A DNA stretch of 38,857 nt from contig JAQIDA010000318.1 in assembly GCA_027858275.1 (NCBI GenBank), positions 1-38,857 of the forward strand. Reading direction: 5' to 3'. Under the pieces are notes generated by a model that was given only the letters and a program-made list of their open reading frames with translations, was not told the origin of the DNA and searched no databases. The DNA comes from Candidatus Kapaibacterium sp. GTDB lineage: Bacteria > Bacteroidota > Ignavibacteria > Kapaibacteriales > UBA2268. This document shows, piece by piece, positions 31,066 to 38,857 of this stretch (the stretch's first letter is position 1; each line of letters begins with the position of its first letter). Made by a program: the position numbers and the translations under genes.

Positions 31066-31788
31066 TTAGAAAATAAAAGCTAATCTCAATACTTCTGACC
31101 AATGAGTAACTCTCACAACATTGTAGCCGAGGATTGTTCCGAAGCCAATCAGTGAAAATCCCGCGAATTGATTGATTCTAACAAGGAATCTCTCAGGCAT
31201 TTTCGATTTATAATGTGCCAGGACTCTCACGATAACATAGAGCCATAAAAAGTTGCCGAGACCGAAACCAATCGCCAGAAGCATATTTGCAATGATCGTG
31301 TTTTCAAACAAACCAAAGCTGTGAATAAAAACTGAAAAATATGCTAATGCCGGCATGAACGCCGGATTTACGATGTTTGTCAAAGCGAGTGCTACACCCA
31401 GCAGAAAAGGTCCTTTGTGGGAAAGGCTGCTGATAAAAATTCTAAATCTGCTCTTTTTGACTTCTTGTGGTTGGTCTGTAAGACTAGATTTTGATTTCAA
31501 ATGGAGAATGCCGTAAACAATGATCAGTGCAATGATGACTATTTGAGCAATCAAAAAAATCAATGGATTATCAACTGTGAATCCCTGAAATATGTCTACA
31601 ACGGCAGACGTTGTGAATACGGCAACAGCACAATAGAACATATCTAAAAATGCGGATCCCGCCGAGAATAAAGTGCCTTGCTTCACTCGGTTATTAATTC
31701 CGAATCGCATTGTAGTGACTCCGATAGGACCTGGCGGCATTGCTAAAAGAAATCCGCCAATACTGCCGGCTATAAACGCTATCAGCAT
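31066..31788 (-). CDS. LysE-family exporter
   Basis: The 240-residue inner-membrane protein has about six hydrophobic segments. It carries the family's N-terminal signature MPPGPIGVTTMRFGINN, G and AGSAFLDMFYC, plus a second PAFMPALAYF loop after TNIVNP. LysE/RhtB-type proteins export amino acids or related small molecules driven by the proton gradient. The substrate is unknown. It is divergent from an APC amino-acid permease across a shared regulatory region, so the two could be co-regulated in import and export. Confidence 0.85.
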   Translation of the reverse strand: MLIAFIAGSIGGFLLAMPPGPIGVTTMRFGINNRVKQGTLFSAGSAFLDMFYCAVAVFTTSAVVDIFQGFTVDNPLIFLIAQIVIIALIIVYGILHLKSKSSLTDQPQEVKKSRFRIFISSLSHKGPFLLGVALALTNIVNPAFMPALAYFSVFIHSFGLFENTIIANMLLAIGFGLGNFLWLYVIVRVLAHYKSKMPERFLVRINQFAGFSLIGFGTILGYNVVRVTHWSEVLRLAFIF

Positions 31789-32150
31789 ATATACTCTTTG
31801 TTGTTAAAAAACTTCTTCCCCGAGCCGGACAAATAATGTCAAAAAAAATCTCTCTGACATTATTTTCTGAGCAGTCGTTTTATCTATTTTTTATGAATCA
31901 CACAACAAAACTGTGTAAAAACATACACATAATTTACAAAAGTTAGGACTAAATACCAAACAAACCCGGCAGAATCGTTTGAGAGATTGATTATAATTTG
32001 AACATGATTTAAGAAGACAGTGGATAGCTCCGGAAACAAAAATCAGACAGGCATACTAATCATATCATGCTAAAAATTCCGATTAATTCATTAAATTGTT
32101 TTCTGAGAATTGACTTAATTTATCGTTCAGCTATTATCAAACAGGTCCGA
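31789..32150. other. Divergent region between LysE exporter and APC permease
   Basis: About 360 AT-rich bases contain a perfect 11-bp inverted repeat (31831-31865), described separately. No gene or clear promoter consensus is seen. The reading frame of the permease is open upstream to an ATG at 32067, but this extension has no transporter character. Confidence 0.55.
31831..31865. promoter_or_regulatory. 11-bp inverted repeat, candidate shared operator
   Basis: AAATAATGTCA (31831-31841) and TGACATTATTT (31855-31865) are perfect reverse complements separated by 13 bases. The site is 43-77 bases upstream of the LysE gene start. Both half-sites could bind a regulator dimer. As an RNA hairpin it would have no T-run on the minus strand. 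Confidence 0.4.
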
Positions 32151-33596
32151 ATGGGAACTCAACAAAAATCATCTTTGCTGCCGAGACTCGGGTATTTTAC
32201 AACACTGGCTATTGTTGTCGGTGCGGTAATCGGCTCAGGTATATTCAAAAAGCCGGCATTGATGGCTGAGCAGCTCGGTTCACCCGAATTGATGATTTTG
32301 ATTTGGATCATTGCCGGTGTGATAACTCTTTTCGGCGCATTGACTAATGCCGAAATAGCAGGAATGATAACCGAAACCGGCGGGCAGTATGTCTATTTTC
32401 GGAGGATGTACGGAACTTTTATCGCGTTTTTGTACGGATGGGCATTGTTTGCCGTAATTCAGTCAGGATCAATCGCCTCGATTAGTTATGTGTTCTCACA
32501 TTACGGCGGCTATTTCTTTGATTATTTCAGATATGATCAGGAAACAGTGAATGCTTCAATGTTCCATATCCCGTTTGTCGGCAATATTTATCCGTTGCGA
32601 GACTTCGGCGAAAAGCTTATGACGATAGGCGTAATCGTGTTTTTGAGTGTTGTCAATTTCTTTGGTGTGGCTCTCGGCGGCAAAGTTTCCGGATTATTCA
32701 CATCATTAAAAGTGTTGGCTATTCTTCTAATCGTCATTCTTGCATTTATGATCGGCGACGGCTCAACCGCAAATTTCATTAACGATTCTCCTTTATATTC
32801 CGTTGGTTCGGCGGGATTGTTCGGCGGTATAATTGTTGCTCTTTCCGGCGCGTTTTGGTCTTATGACGGATGGAACAATGTCACATATATAGCGGGTGAA
32901 ATCAAGCAGCCGCAAAAAAATATTCCGAAAGCTTTGTTTACGGGAACATTGATTATTCTCGGCGTGTATTTGCTGATCAACTTCGCGTTTTTATACATAT
33001 TGCCGATAGAAGAAATGGCCGGGTCGAAACTGGTTGCGTCTTTGATGGCTGAAAAAGTTTTCGGGGCTTCCGGCGGCGCGATTATCGCGATCATTGTGAT
33101 GATCTCGACATTCGGAACGGCCAACGGTACGATTCTGGCGACTTCAAGAGTATATTATGCAATGGCTGAGCGTCAAGATTTTTTCAATGCGGCAGGGAAA
33201 GTACATTCCAAATATAAGACCCCTTATATGGCACTTTTGATGCAAGCTGTATGGGCGTCGTTGTTAGTGCTGAGCGGAACGTTTGACTTTCTGACCGACA
33301 CACTGATTTTTGTCAGTTGGGTATTTTATACAATTGGTGCTTTCGGTGTTTTTGTGTTGCGTAGAAAAATGCCGGACGTGCCGCGACCTTATAAGGTCAT
33401 CGGCTACCCTTATGTGCCGATAATTTTCGTCCTGTTCGCTTTCGCGTTTGTGATTTTCACTTTATACAATGACATACTGAATTATGTCGAAGGCAGAACT
33501 GAAATCATCAATTCAGTCTTTGGGTTGTTATTGGTTGCATCAGGAATCCCGTTTTATCTGTATTTTACAAAAAAAAGAAAACAAGAAACTAAATAA
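32151..33596 (+). CDS. APC-family amino-acid permease
   Basis: The 481-residue protein (from the ATG at 32151) is an inner-membrane transporter with about 12 hydrophobic segments. Family motifs are IVVGAVIGSGIFKKP in the first helix, TNAEIAGMITETGGQYVYFRR, WSYDGWNNVTYIAGEIKQPQ, and the PDVPRPYKVIGYP loop late in the protein. It resembles the LAT/ y+LAT-like and serine/threonine exchanger branch of the APC superfamily. I chose the ATG at 32151 because AGG lies about 10 bases upstream and the family's N-terminus starts there; an in-frame ATG at 32067 would add 28 residues. Substrate is not resolved. Confidence 0.9.
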   Translation: MGTQQKSSLLPRLGYFTTLAIVVGAVIGSGIFKKPALMAEQLGSPELMILIWIIAGVITLFGALTNAEIAGMITETGGQYVYFRRMYGTFIAFLYGWALFAVIQSGSIASISYVFSHYGGYFFDYFRYDQETVNASMFHIPFVGNIYPLRDFGEKLMTIGVIVFLSVVNFFGVALGGKVSGLFTSLKVLAILLIVILAFMIGDGSTANFINDSPLYSVGSAGLFGGIIVALSGAFWSYDGWNNVTYIAGEIKQPQKNIPKALFTGTLIILGVYLLINFAFLYILPIEEMAGSKLVASLMAEKVFGASGGAIIAIIVMISTFGTANGTILATSRVYYAMAERQDFFNAAGKVHSKYKTPYMALLMQAVWASLLVLSGTFDFLTDTLIFVSWVFYTIGAFGVFVLRRKMPDVPRPYKVIGYPYVPIIFVLFAFAFVIFTLYNDILNYVEGRTEIINSVFGLLLVASGIPFYLYFTKKRKQETK

Positions 33597-33642
33597 ATAG
33601 ATCAGAGTCAAGAATAAATCAGGTTTTTGAATAAAGGAAAAT

Positions 33643-34275
33643 ATGGCTTCAGAAATAATTACGATGCATCCGGAAACTCCGGAGCTTAGAAAAATCAAAA
33701 GGGTAGCCGAGGCTTTGAAGGCCGGGGCCGTCATACTCTTTCCTGTTGATACGGGATTTAGTCTCGGCTGCCAATTGTCTAACAAAGAGGCTATTCGCAA
33801 ATTGCGTCGAATAAGACGCCTCTCGGACAAAAAAGCTTTGACATTCCTTTGCCATTCTCTCTCGAATATCGCGGAATTCGCAAAAGTCAGCAATAGTGCT
33901 TATCGTATAATCAAAGGCTTGATTCCGGGACCTTATACATTTGTTATGCCTGCTTCCAGACAGGTGCCTAAATTCGCCCAGAATCCTAAACGTAAAACCG
34001 CAGGTATAAGGGTGCCGGACAATGAACTTGCCCAGCTTCTCCTTGAAGCAGTCGGCGAGCCGATCATATCTATTACCGCAAAAAAATCTGACGATCAAAT
34101 CTTTGTTGATCCCGATGAAGTGTTTGATCTTTTCTCGAGGGAAGTCGATATAGCCGTTCGTCTCGAAGAATATCAGTTTTCCGGTGAATCAACCGTTGTC
34201 GATATGATTACTGATGACTTCTCGATAATGCGTGAAGGGGCGGGTATTGATGAGGTCCTGGAATGTATTTATTAG
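33643..34275 (+). CDS. YciO/Sua5/YrdC-family protein
   Basis: The 210-residue protein has the YrdC fold, which in TsaC/Sua5 makes threonylcarbamoyl-AMP for tRNA t6A. Blocks seen are ILFPVDTGFSLGCQLSNKEA, KLRRIRRLSDKKALTFLC, IPGPYTFVMPA and KRKTAGIRVPDN. These match the YciO branch more closely than TsaC (a FTLMC-like segment and RKT-IGMRVP instead of the TsaC P-KRP motifs). The function of YciO is less certain than that of TsaC. It is 46 bases after the permease and may be co-transcribed. If no other TsaC exists in the genome, it could supply t6A. Confidence 0.88.
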   Translation: MASEIITMHPETPELRKIKRVAEALKAGAVILFPVDTGFSLGCQLSNKEAIRKLRRIRRLSDKKALTFLCHSLSNIAEFAKVSNSAYRIIKGLIPGPYTFVMPASRQVPKFAQNPKRKTAGIRVPDNELAQLLLEAVGEPIISITAKKSDDQIFVDPDEVFDLFSREVDIAVRLEEYQFSGESTVVDMITDDFSIMREGAGIDEVLECIY

Positions 34276-34379
34276 TATTTCTCAAGATTTGAAACAAAAA
34301 CCGGAACTTTTTTGCGTTTGATGTGTTATCATAGTATTGAGTATAAACAGTTGTTGCTATTGACATTTGGGGAAGAAAA

Positions 34380-34898
34380 ATGAAAAAGCTGACGATATTA
34401 ATAATAGGCATAGTCGGGATCAGCTTCTGGTCCTGCCAAACTGATACAACGAGCACTAATCCCGATCTGTTCCCCGGAGGAGAAGTAGTTTATTTCTCTG
34501 ATTGTAAGGACGGCGAAACTAATGAGATCGCCAAAGAAATTGACAATTCCCATGCGGCGATTCAATATCACTCCATTGCCGAAGAACACAAGTTGGAAAT
34601 CAGGCATATAAACGCAGGTTTCAATTGCTGCCCGGATGAAATCACGGCAGACATCAGTATTGAAGACGGAGTAATTTCAATATCTGAAAAAGAAGCCGTC
34701 GCAGGTTGCAAATGTAATTGTCTTTATGACATTGATATCGATGTAACAGACATTGAAAAGGGGAAGTATACTGTCAAAGTAATTGAGCCTTATCTCAATG
34801 ATGTCGATTTGGAATTCAATTTTGAAATTGATCTGAATGAAAATCCGGACGGGGAATTTGTTCTCGAAAGGTCGTCTTATCCATGGGCTGTCAAATAG
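34380..34898 (+). CDS. Cys-rich small lipoprotein (paralogue 1)
   Basis: The 172-residue protein has a signal peptide with a lipobox-like end (SFWSC, C19), so it is probably lipid-anchored. The mature part is acidic and holds a CCP pair (NCCPDEI) and a CKCNC cluster, all conserved in the tandem neighbour. It ends with an EFVLERSSYPW motif also shared. The overall shape suggests a compact beta-rich domain, possibly disulfide-bonded or metal-binding. I do not recognise a family. A GGGGAAG sequence precedes the ATG. It lies 18 bases before the interrupted copy. Confidence 0.75.
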   Translation: MKKLTILIIGIVGISFWSCQTDTTSTNPDLFPGGEVVYFSDCKDGETNEIAKEIDNSHAAIQYHSIAEEHKLEIRHINAGFNCCPDEITADISIEDGVISISEKEAVAGCKCNCLYDIDIDVTDIEKGKYTVKVIEPYLNDVDLEFNFEIDLNENPDGEFVLERSSYPWAVK

Positions 34899-34916
34899 TA
34901 TTAACGTAGAATCGAT

Positions 34917-35420
34917 ATGAACAAAGAATACTTGATTTTAATTGTAATTTTCGCTGCATTTGCGATGATCGCCTGCTCTTCGGATACCGGCTAAGGCACA
35001 ACTCAGGCAGAGATAATCCGTATCAGCGGTTGCAACGAGTTCCCGGTTGTTTCCGGAGTTGTAGTTGAAACAGGGGACAGTGCTTCAGTTTCTTATCTGT
35101 ATGATGCTGACAAACAGACACTCAGCCTCATTCATGTCAATGCTGCGTTCAATTGTTGTCCTAAAAATGTCAGCGCGGAATTTAAGATAGTTGATAATGT
35201 GATTAATATCAGCGAATATGAATTAGGAGGAATTTGTGACTGTGAGTGCCTCTACGATTTCGATTATCTCGTGAAAAATATCAGACCGGAAGTATATCAA
35301 ATAAAGATATTCGAGCCGCTGCTCAGCTCCAAAGATGAGCCTTTCGATTTCATTATTGATTTGAGCAAATCTTCTGAAGGTCGGATTGTCCTTGACAGAA
35401 CATCTTATCCCTGGAATTAA
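34917..35420 (+). pseudogene. Cys-rich lipoprotein paralogue 2 with one in-frame stop
   Basis: Read from the ATG at 34917, the frame has a good lipoprotein signal peptide (lipobox MIAC at codon 20) and then a TAA at 34992-34994 (codon 26). After the stop the same frame stays open to the TAA at 35418-35420, and the protein aligns with paralogue 1: NAAFNCCPKNV, CDCECLYDFDY, and ending IVLDRTSYPWN. The frame has no shift, so a single nonsense change explains the break. An ATG at 35199 could start only the last third. It may be a recent pseudogene, a phase-variable copy, or a sequencing error; the data here cannot tell. Confidence 0.8.
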
Positions 35421-35456
35421 TCTCGGGATATGAACGGAAAAGTTTTTTTTATATAT

Positions 35457-35517
35457 AACTCCTTTGTAATTTTATGATTATTTTTTTATAATTCATTACA
35501 AAGGAGTTTTTTCTTTT
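35457..35517 (+). terminator. Terminator after the lipoprotein pair
   Basis: AACTCCTTTGTAAT (35457-35470) and ATTACAAAGGAGTT (35495-35508) form a perfect 14-bp stem with an AT-rich 24-base loop, followed by a T-rich tail (TTTTCTTTTT). It ends the plus-strand lipoprotein genes and faces the amidase gene. Confidence 0.9.
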
Positions 35518-35539
35518 TAGGGTTAGTCTTTGGGTTCTG

Positions 35540-37486
35540 CTACTTCTTCACAGTTATAGAGTATTCTTCCGCGTAATTCAAAACAGCTCGAGCCATGCCA
35601 ATGGCAATTTTGTTTTGTCCCGTTTCGGATTTGGCGAATTTCTCTTCCTTTTTGTTTGACAGGAATGCTGCTTCGAAAAGCACGTTGGGCATTGAAGCTC
35701 CGATCAGCACATAGAATCCGGCTTGTTTTACTCCGCGATTAGTCAAGTTAGTGGATATATCGATTTCGTCTTGGAGTTGAGCCGCGAATTTTTCGCTGAA
35801 TTTAACAAAGGCGCTTTGTGCCATTGTCGCTACAATGATTTCCTCTTCGGTCAATTTTTTGTAATTCGCGCGAGATTTTTCAAATTTAATAGATGCATTT
35901 TCTAATTCAGCAACTCTGACGGCGTCGTCGTTTTTGCCGGGTCTGAGTATGAAAGTTTCGAATCCGTTTGCTTTGTGCGGTTTTTTTCGAGCGGCGTTAA
36001 GATGTATACTGATGAAAAGTTTACCGCCGGCCTCGTTAGCGATTTTACCGCGTCGATATAACTCAATGAAACGATCGTCTTCACGAGTCATAACTATCTT
36101 GGTGTCCGGCATGGATTTCTTGAGTAAAGCGCGGAGTTTCTTAGCAAGTATCAGAGTAATGTCTTTTTCTTTTGTGCCGTTGCAACCTACTGCTCCGGGG
36201 TCTTTGCCTCCGTGCCCGGGATCAAGCACAATACAATCCAGCTCGGAATTACGGATAACTTTTGTGATTGCCTTCATCAATCCTTTGTCTGATTTAGCTT
36301 CTGTCGCGTTGTCCGGAATAATATCTTTGGGCGGCACTTTTCGTGCTGTTGATTTTGGCAGCGGTTGGTGAAATATACGGCAAACCAGTTCTTTGGGACC
36401 GTTTCTTTCGATTGTGCAACGTTCGGCTGTGGCTCTTAGCTTAATTCTGTAGATAAGATATTTTCTGACTTTTTCAACTTGAATTTCCTCGATAATACCC
36501 AGTCCGCAGAGCCTGTCGAATTTTTTTATTGAATTTGAAGCGTTTGGAACTCTTAGTATAATTTCGTTGTTCCTGATTTCAGCTTTTTGATAGTCTTTGA
36601 TTATTTTATTCGACGAAAGATATATCTCTGTTGCTTTTCTCTTGCCGACAGCTTTGATTTTTACAAATCGCAAAGAGGCAGACACTGCCCATACTCCGGC
36701 TGAGCTCGATGCATAAGTGTTCTCGTCAATCTCACGCGAATCTGACGACAGAGGTTCAGAATCTGAGGAAGTATCTTGTTTTATCTCTTGTTCTGTTTGT
36801 TTGATTTCTTTGCGAATCAGTTTTGACGGGATTACATATCTGTTGGGAGGATAGGATTTCGGTTGTGGTTGGAAAGATCTCTTGCTGTTTGCGGGAATAT
36901 TGCTTTTGGGAGCAGCTGATTTCTTTTCAAATAAGCGACCTCTGACAGGTCTGTTTTTATGAATATCTATCCGTTTTTGTGAATCTTCTTTGTATGCTTC
37001 CGCTGTTTTTTCTGCATCATTATCTCTTCCTTTTTTCATTTTGCTGCCGTAAGATGAAAGACTGATGAAATCAGTACGGATATCTGCACGGAAGAGTTCT
37101 AATGTTTCCATTGCTTCCGTGAATGAGATCAAGGGGAAATAATGCTGTTTTTTGATAATCAGGACGGGCATACGTGTTTTTACGATTTTTGCCGTACTGC
37201 CTTTTTTTAATGAGATAAAAACTGACGGGGAGTCGAATTTGAGAGTATGATACTCATTGCTGATTGTACTTTTGGACGCAGAATATGTCGCGTCGTCAAA
37301 AACAATCTTAGCGATTACAGCAGCGTGAAGATATTTATGACCGTTAATGATTTGAGCTGTCACAATTGAAATCTTGCCTGAAGGCATTTCCAATTTAATG
37401 CCGTTCCCGGCCTCGGCTGTTTTTGCTTGCGAAAAAAACATCAGGACGGTCGCAAACAAGAATATATAAACAGTATTTTTTATCAT
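35540..37486 (-). CDS. N-acetylmuramoyl-L-alanine amidase, periplasmic
   Basis: The 648-residue protein has a signal peptide (cut near KTAEA), a domain resembling the copper-amine-oxidase N-terminal fold (about 30-140: GKISIV, KYLHAAVIAK, YFPLISF), a charged low-complexity linker (about 145-260), an AMIN-like domain (about 265-380), and a C-terminal Amidase_3 zinc domain (about 418-640). Metal and catalytic residues are H425 (LDPGHGGKDPGA), E440 (GTKEKD), H495 (ISIHLNA) and E605 (VLFEAAFLSN), all present. It should cut the bond between N-acetylmuramic acid and L-alanine during cell division. AMIN domains direct such amidases to septal wall. It resembles AmiC-type enzymes with an added N-terminal domain. 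Confidence 0.92.
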   Translation of the reverse strand: MIKNTVYIFLFATVLMFFSQAKTAEAGNGIKLEMPSGKISIVTAQIINGHKYLHAAVIAKIVFDDATYSASKSTISNEYHTLKFDSPSVFISLKKGSTAKIVKTRMPVLIIKKQHYFPLISFTEAMETLELFRADIRTDFISLSSYGSKMKKGRDNDAEKTAEAYKEDSQKRIDIHKNRPVRGRLFEKKSAAPKSNIPANSKRSFQPQPKSYPPNRYVIPSKLIRKEIKQTEQEIKQDTSSDSEPLSSDSREIDENTYASSSAGVWAVSASLRFVKIKAVGKRKATEIYLSSNKIIKDYQKAEIRNNEIILRVPNASNSIKKFDRLCGLGIIEEIQVEKVRKYLIYRIKLRATAERCTIERNGPKELVCRIFHQPLPKSTARKVPPKDIIPDNATEAKSDKGLMKAITKVIRNSELDCIVLDPGHGGKDPGAVGCNGTKEKDITLILAKKLRALLKKSMPDTKIVMTREDDRFIELYRRGKIANEAGGKLFISIHLNAARKKPHKANGFETFILRPGKNDDAVRVAELENASIKFEKSRANYKKLTEEEIIVATMAQSAFVKFSEKFAAQLQDEIDISTNLTNRGVKQAGFYVLIGASMPNVLFEAAFLSNKKEEKFAKSETGQNKIAIGMARAVLNYAEEYSITVKK

Positions 37487-37650
37487 ATCAAATCGATAAA
37501 TATATTACACATATTAAGTCTTTCTCAGCTAACATTCCAAAATATCAAAAAAATATTTGATAATCAACGAGAATGAGGGATTATTTTGAATAAAGTGTTA
37601 TTAAAACAGATTTATCGAGTTTTTTGTAGATTGTTTTAAAAACTACTTTG

Positions 37651-38857
37651 TCACTTCAATATCTTTCCGCTTCTCGCCAGCACGCCCCCGCTCAAAATCC
37701 GATACACATAAACTCCGGAAGAAAAATCCGACAGACTCACCACATTTTCCAAGCTATACAACAGGCTGCCCTCAAACACTGTTTTTCCGCTAATATCAAC
37801 AATTTGCAGCTTGTATTTCCTGTGCCGGTCGTCTGTGATGTTAATTGTGAAATTTTCCGGGGTTTGGTTTATGTCAAAGATTGCGTCTTGGAACTCGCTT
37901 TCATTTACGGAGACTGGCTCTTCGTAGCGATAGATGCCGCCGGCAATAGAAGAAACTATTGGTGTTTGTCCTGCCATCGCAACTCTAACTGAAATTGTCT
38001 CAACTAAGTCTTCGGGCAGATTTGTATGATAAAACCAAGTTTCTCCGCCGTCTGTTGTTTCGATTATCTTGCCCCAGTTGCCCACAGCCATTCCGTGCTT
38101 TTCATCAGAAAATGAAATTTTTGTTGGGGGAAAAGTATCCTCAATTAGTTTTTCATGAATTATTTCCCAATGCTTCCCTTGGTTGGTTGTTTTCCATATT
38201 ATGTCTGAAGTAACTTGTCCTTTGCCGTATCTTTGTCCGCCACAGGCAAATCCTAAAATATCATTAATAAAACATACATCATAGATTGTTTTTGCTTCCT
38301 CGTCCGTCGGTATTTCCCAAGGTTCATTATACGCTGTCCAGGTTTCTGTTTGTATATTAAATTTAACAAATGCGTCTTCTATTCTATATTCTTTTTTCAA
38401 TATTACATTATTGGAATCAATAAAAAACATTGGAGAACCAATTTTATCATACTCTCCTTGTTCAAGAGCTTTAAATGTCTCCCATCCGTCCTTTGTATAA
38501 AACAAATTATCGTAAGATACAACACAGCCAATATTCTGATTATACATTGTTATTCCGTAAATACTCCCGTTATAAGTTTCTCCGTTTCTTTCAAGATTTG
38601 TTCGTTTAAAAGTTAAACAACCGTTAGTACTTACATCAACAAAATAATTATCGGAATAAGTTAAATATATTTTTGATGTATCAAATACAAAACAACGACT
38701 AATTTTTATCAATTTGTCATAATAATCCTCATAAATTGCATTCCATGAGTTACCTTGGTCTGTAGATTTATATACCCTGTTAGCTCTGCCTAATACGTCA
38801 TTTGTAAAAGCATAACAATTGTTGCTGTCTAAACATTGTAATGTTTTTATATATTCA
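37651..38857 (-). CDS. T9SS surface protein with Ycf48-like propeller (5' end beyond window)
   Basis: The frame is open from the right edge to the stop at 37651, so the true start lies outside. A TTG at 38712 is only an internal codon. The visible part has sortilin/Ycf48-like repeats (STDQGNSW, TKDGWETF, TTNQGKHWE, TTDGGETW) that form a beta-propeller. A linker follows, then a T9SS sorting domain (KLQIVDISGKTVFEG, DFSSGVYVYRI, ending SGKILK). It is a secreted or surface-attached protein, like the giant protein at 14085-18314 but without Ig-like modules. No enzymatic motif is visible. Confidence 0.85.
   Translation of the reverse strand, partial: EYIKTLQCLDSNNCYAFTNDVLGRANRVYKSTDQGNSWNAIYEDYYDKLIKISRCFVFDTSKIYLTYSDNYFVDVSTNGCLTFKRTNLERNGETYNGSIYGITMYNQNIGCVVSYDNLFYTKDGWETFKALEQGEYDKIGSPMFFIDSNNVILKKEYRIEDAFVKFNIQTETWTAYNEPWEIPTDEEAKTIYDVCFINDILGFACGGQRYGKGQVTSDIIWKTTNQGKHWEIIHEKLIEDTFPPTKISFSDEKHGMAVGNWGKIIETTDGGETWFYHTNLPEDLVETISVRVAMAGQTPIVSSIAGGIYRYEEPVSVNESEFQDAIFDINQTPENFTINITDDRHRKYKLQIVDISGKTVFEGSLLYSLENVVSLSDFSSGVYVYRILSGGVLARSGKILK

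Noticed and set aside
34360..34365. TTGACA upstream of the first Cys-rich lipoprotein
   Set aside because: It is only 15 bases from the ATG, so no -10 element could fit before the start codon.
34992..34994. In-frame TAA read as a recoded codon
   Set aside because: Known recoding to selenocysteine or pyrrolysine uses TGA or TAG, not TAA, and no recoding structure is visible. A nonsense change or sequencing error is more likely.

Overview
The window looks like chromosomal DNA from a moderately AT-rich, two-membraned bacterium of the FCB group, most probably a Kapaibacteriota, Ignavibacteriota or Chlorobiota relative of Bacteroidota. The reasons are two surface proteins with type IX secretion (T9SS) C-terminal sorting domains (one ends KKFILLK), sortilin/Ycf48-like TTDGGDTW repeats and Ig-like choice-of-anchor modules, BamD- and BamA-type outer-membrane proteins, an OmpA-family protein, and GT9 heptosyltransferase-like enzymes. 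I cannot name the species. I see no tRNA, rRNA, CRISPR array, insertion sequence or phage gene.

Layout. 1-5300: an RsbRD-N domain protein on the minus strand, an OmpA-family outer-membrane protein preceded by a strong palindrome, then a single-domain response regulator and a CHASE-PAS histidine-kinase-like sensor whose ATP-binding part looks decayed, closed by a terminator. 5320-14080: a PolB-like 3'-5' exonuclease on the minus strand, then a plus-strand run of a BamD-like lipoprotein, an RsmI-like methyltransferase with a long Arg/Asp/Gly tail, adenine deaminase, an atypical (probably PPi-type) phosphofructokinase, an ArsC-type arsenate reductase, an LCP-family protein and a SixA-like phosphatase, ending in a 99-bp composite palindromic element. 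14085-18314: one giant T9SS surface protein on the minus strand.

18650-28180: NusB, an AbgT-type transporter and ribosomal protein L19 with a clear sigma-70-like promoter and a 5' hairpin. These are followed by a five-gene glycan locus (GT4, GT4, GT9, polysaccharide pyruvyl transferase family, GT9) that probably builds part of an LPS core or another surface polysaccharide. A DJ-1/acylphosphatase fusion protein follows. 28228-38857: a patatin-BamA fusion protein, a LysE-family exporter, an APC amino-acid permease, a YciO/Sua5-family protein, a pair of paralogous Cys-rich lipoproteins of which the second is interrupted by one in-frame stop, a periplasmic N-acetylmuramoyl-L-alanine amidase, and the 3' part of another T9SS surface protein that runs off the right edge.

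Much of the content concerns the cell envelope: outer-membrane assembly, peptidoglycan remodelling, surface glycan, T9SS cargo and lipoproteins. Housekeeping and metabolic genes are interspersed. The most interesting points are the DJ-1/acylphosphatase fusion, which suggests repair or disposal of 1,3-bisphosphoglycerate-derived damage; a 29-bp tandem repeat that creates two coupled 10-residue micro-ORFs ahead of a glycosyltransferase; the degenerate CHASE sensor kinase; the phosphofructokinase with PPi-type signatures but a changed catalytic motif; and the paralogous lipoprotein pair with one broken copy.
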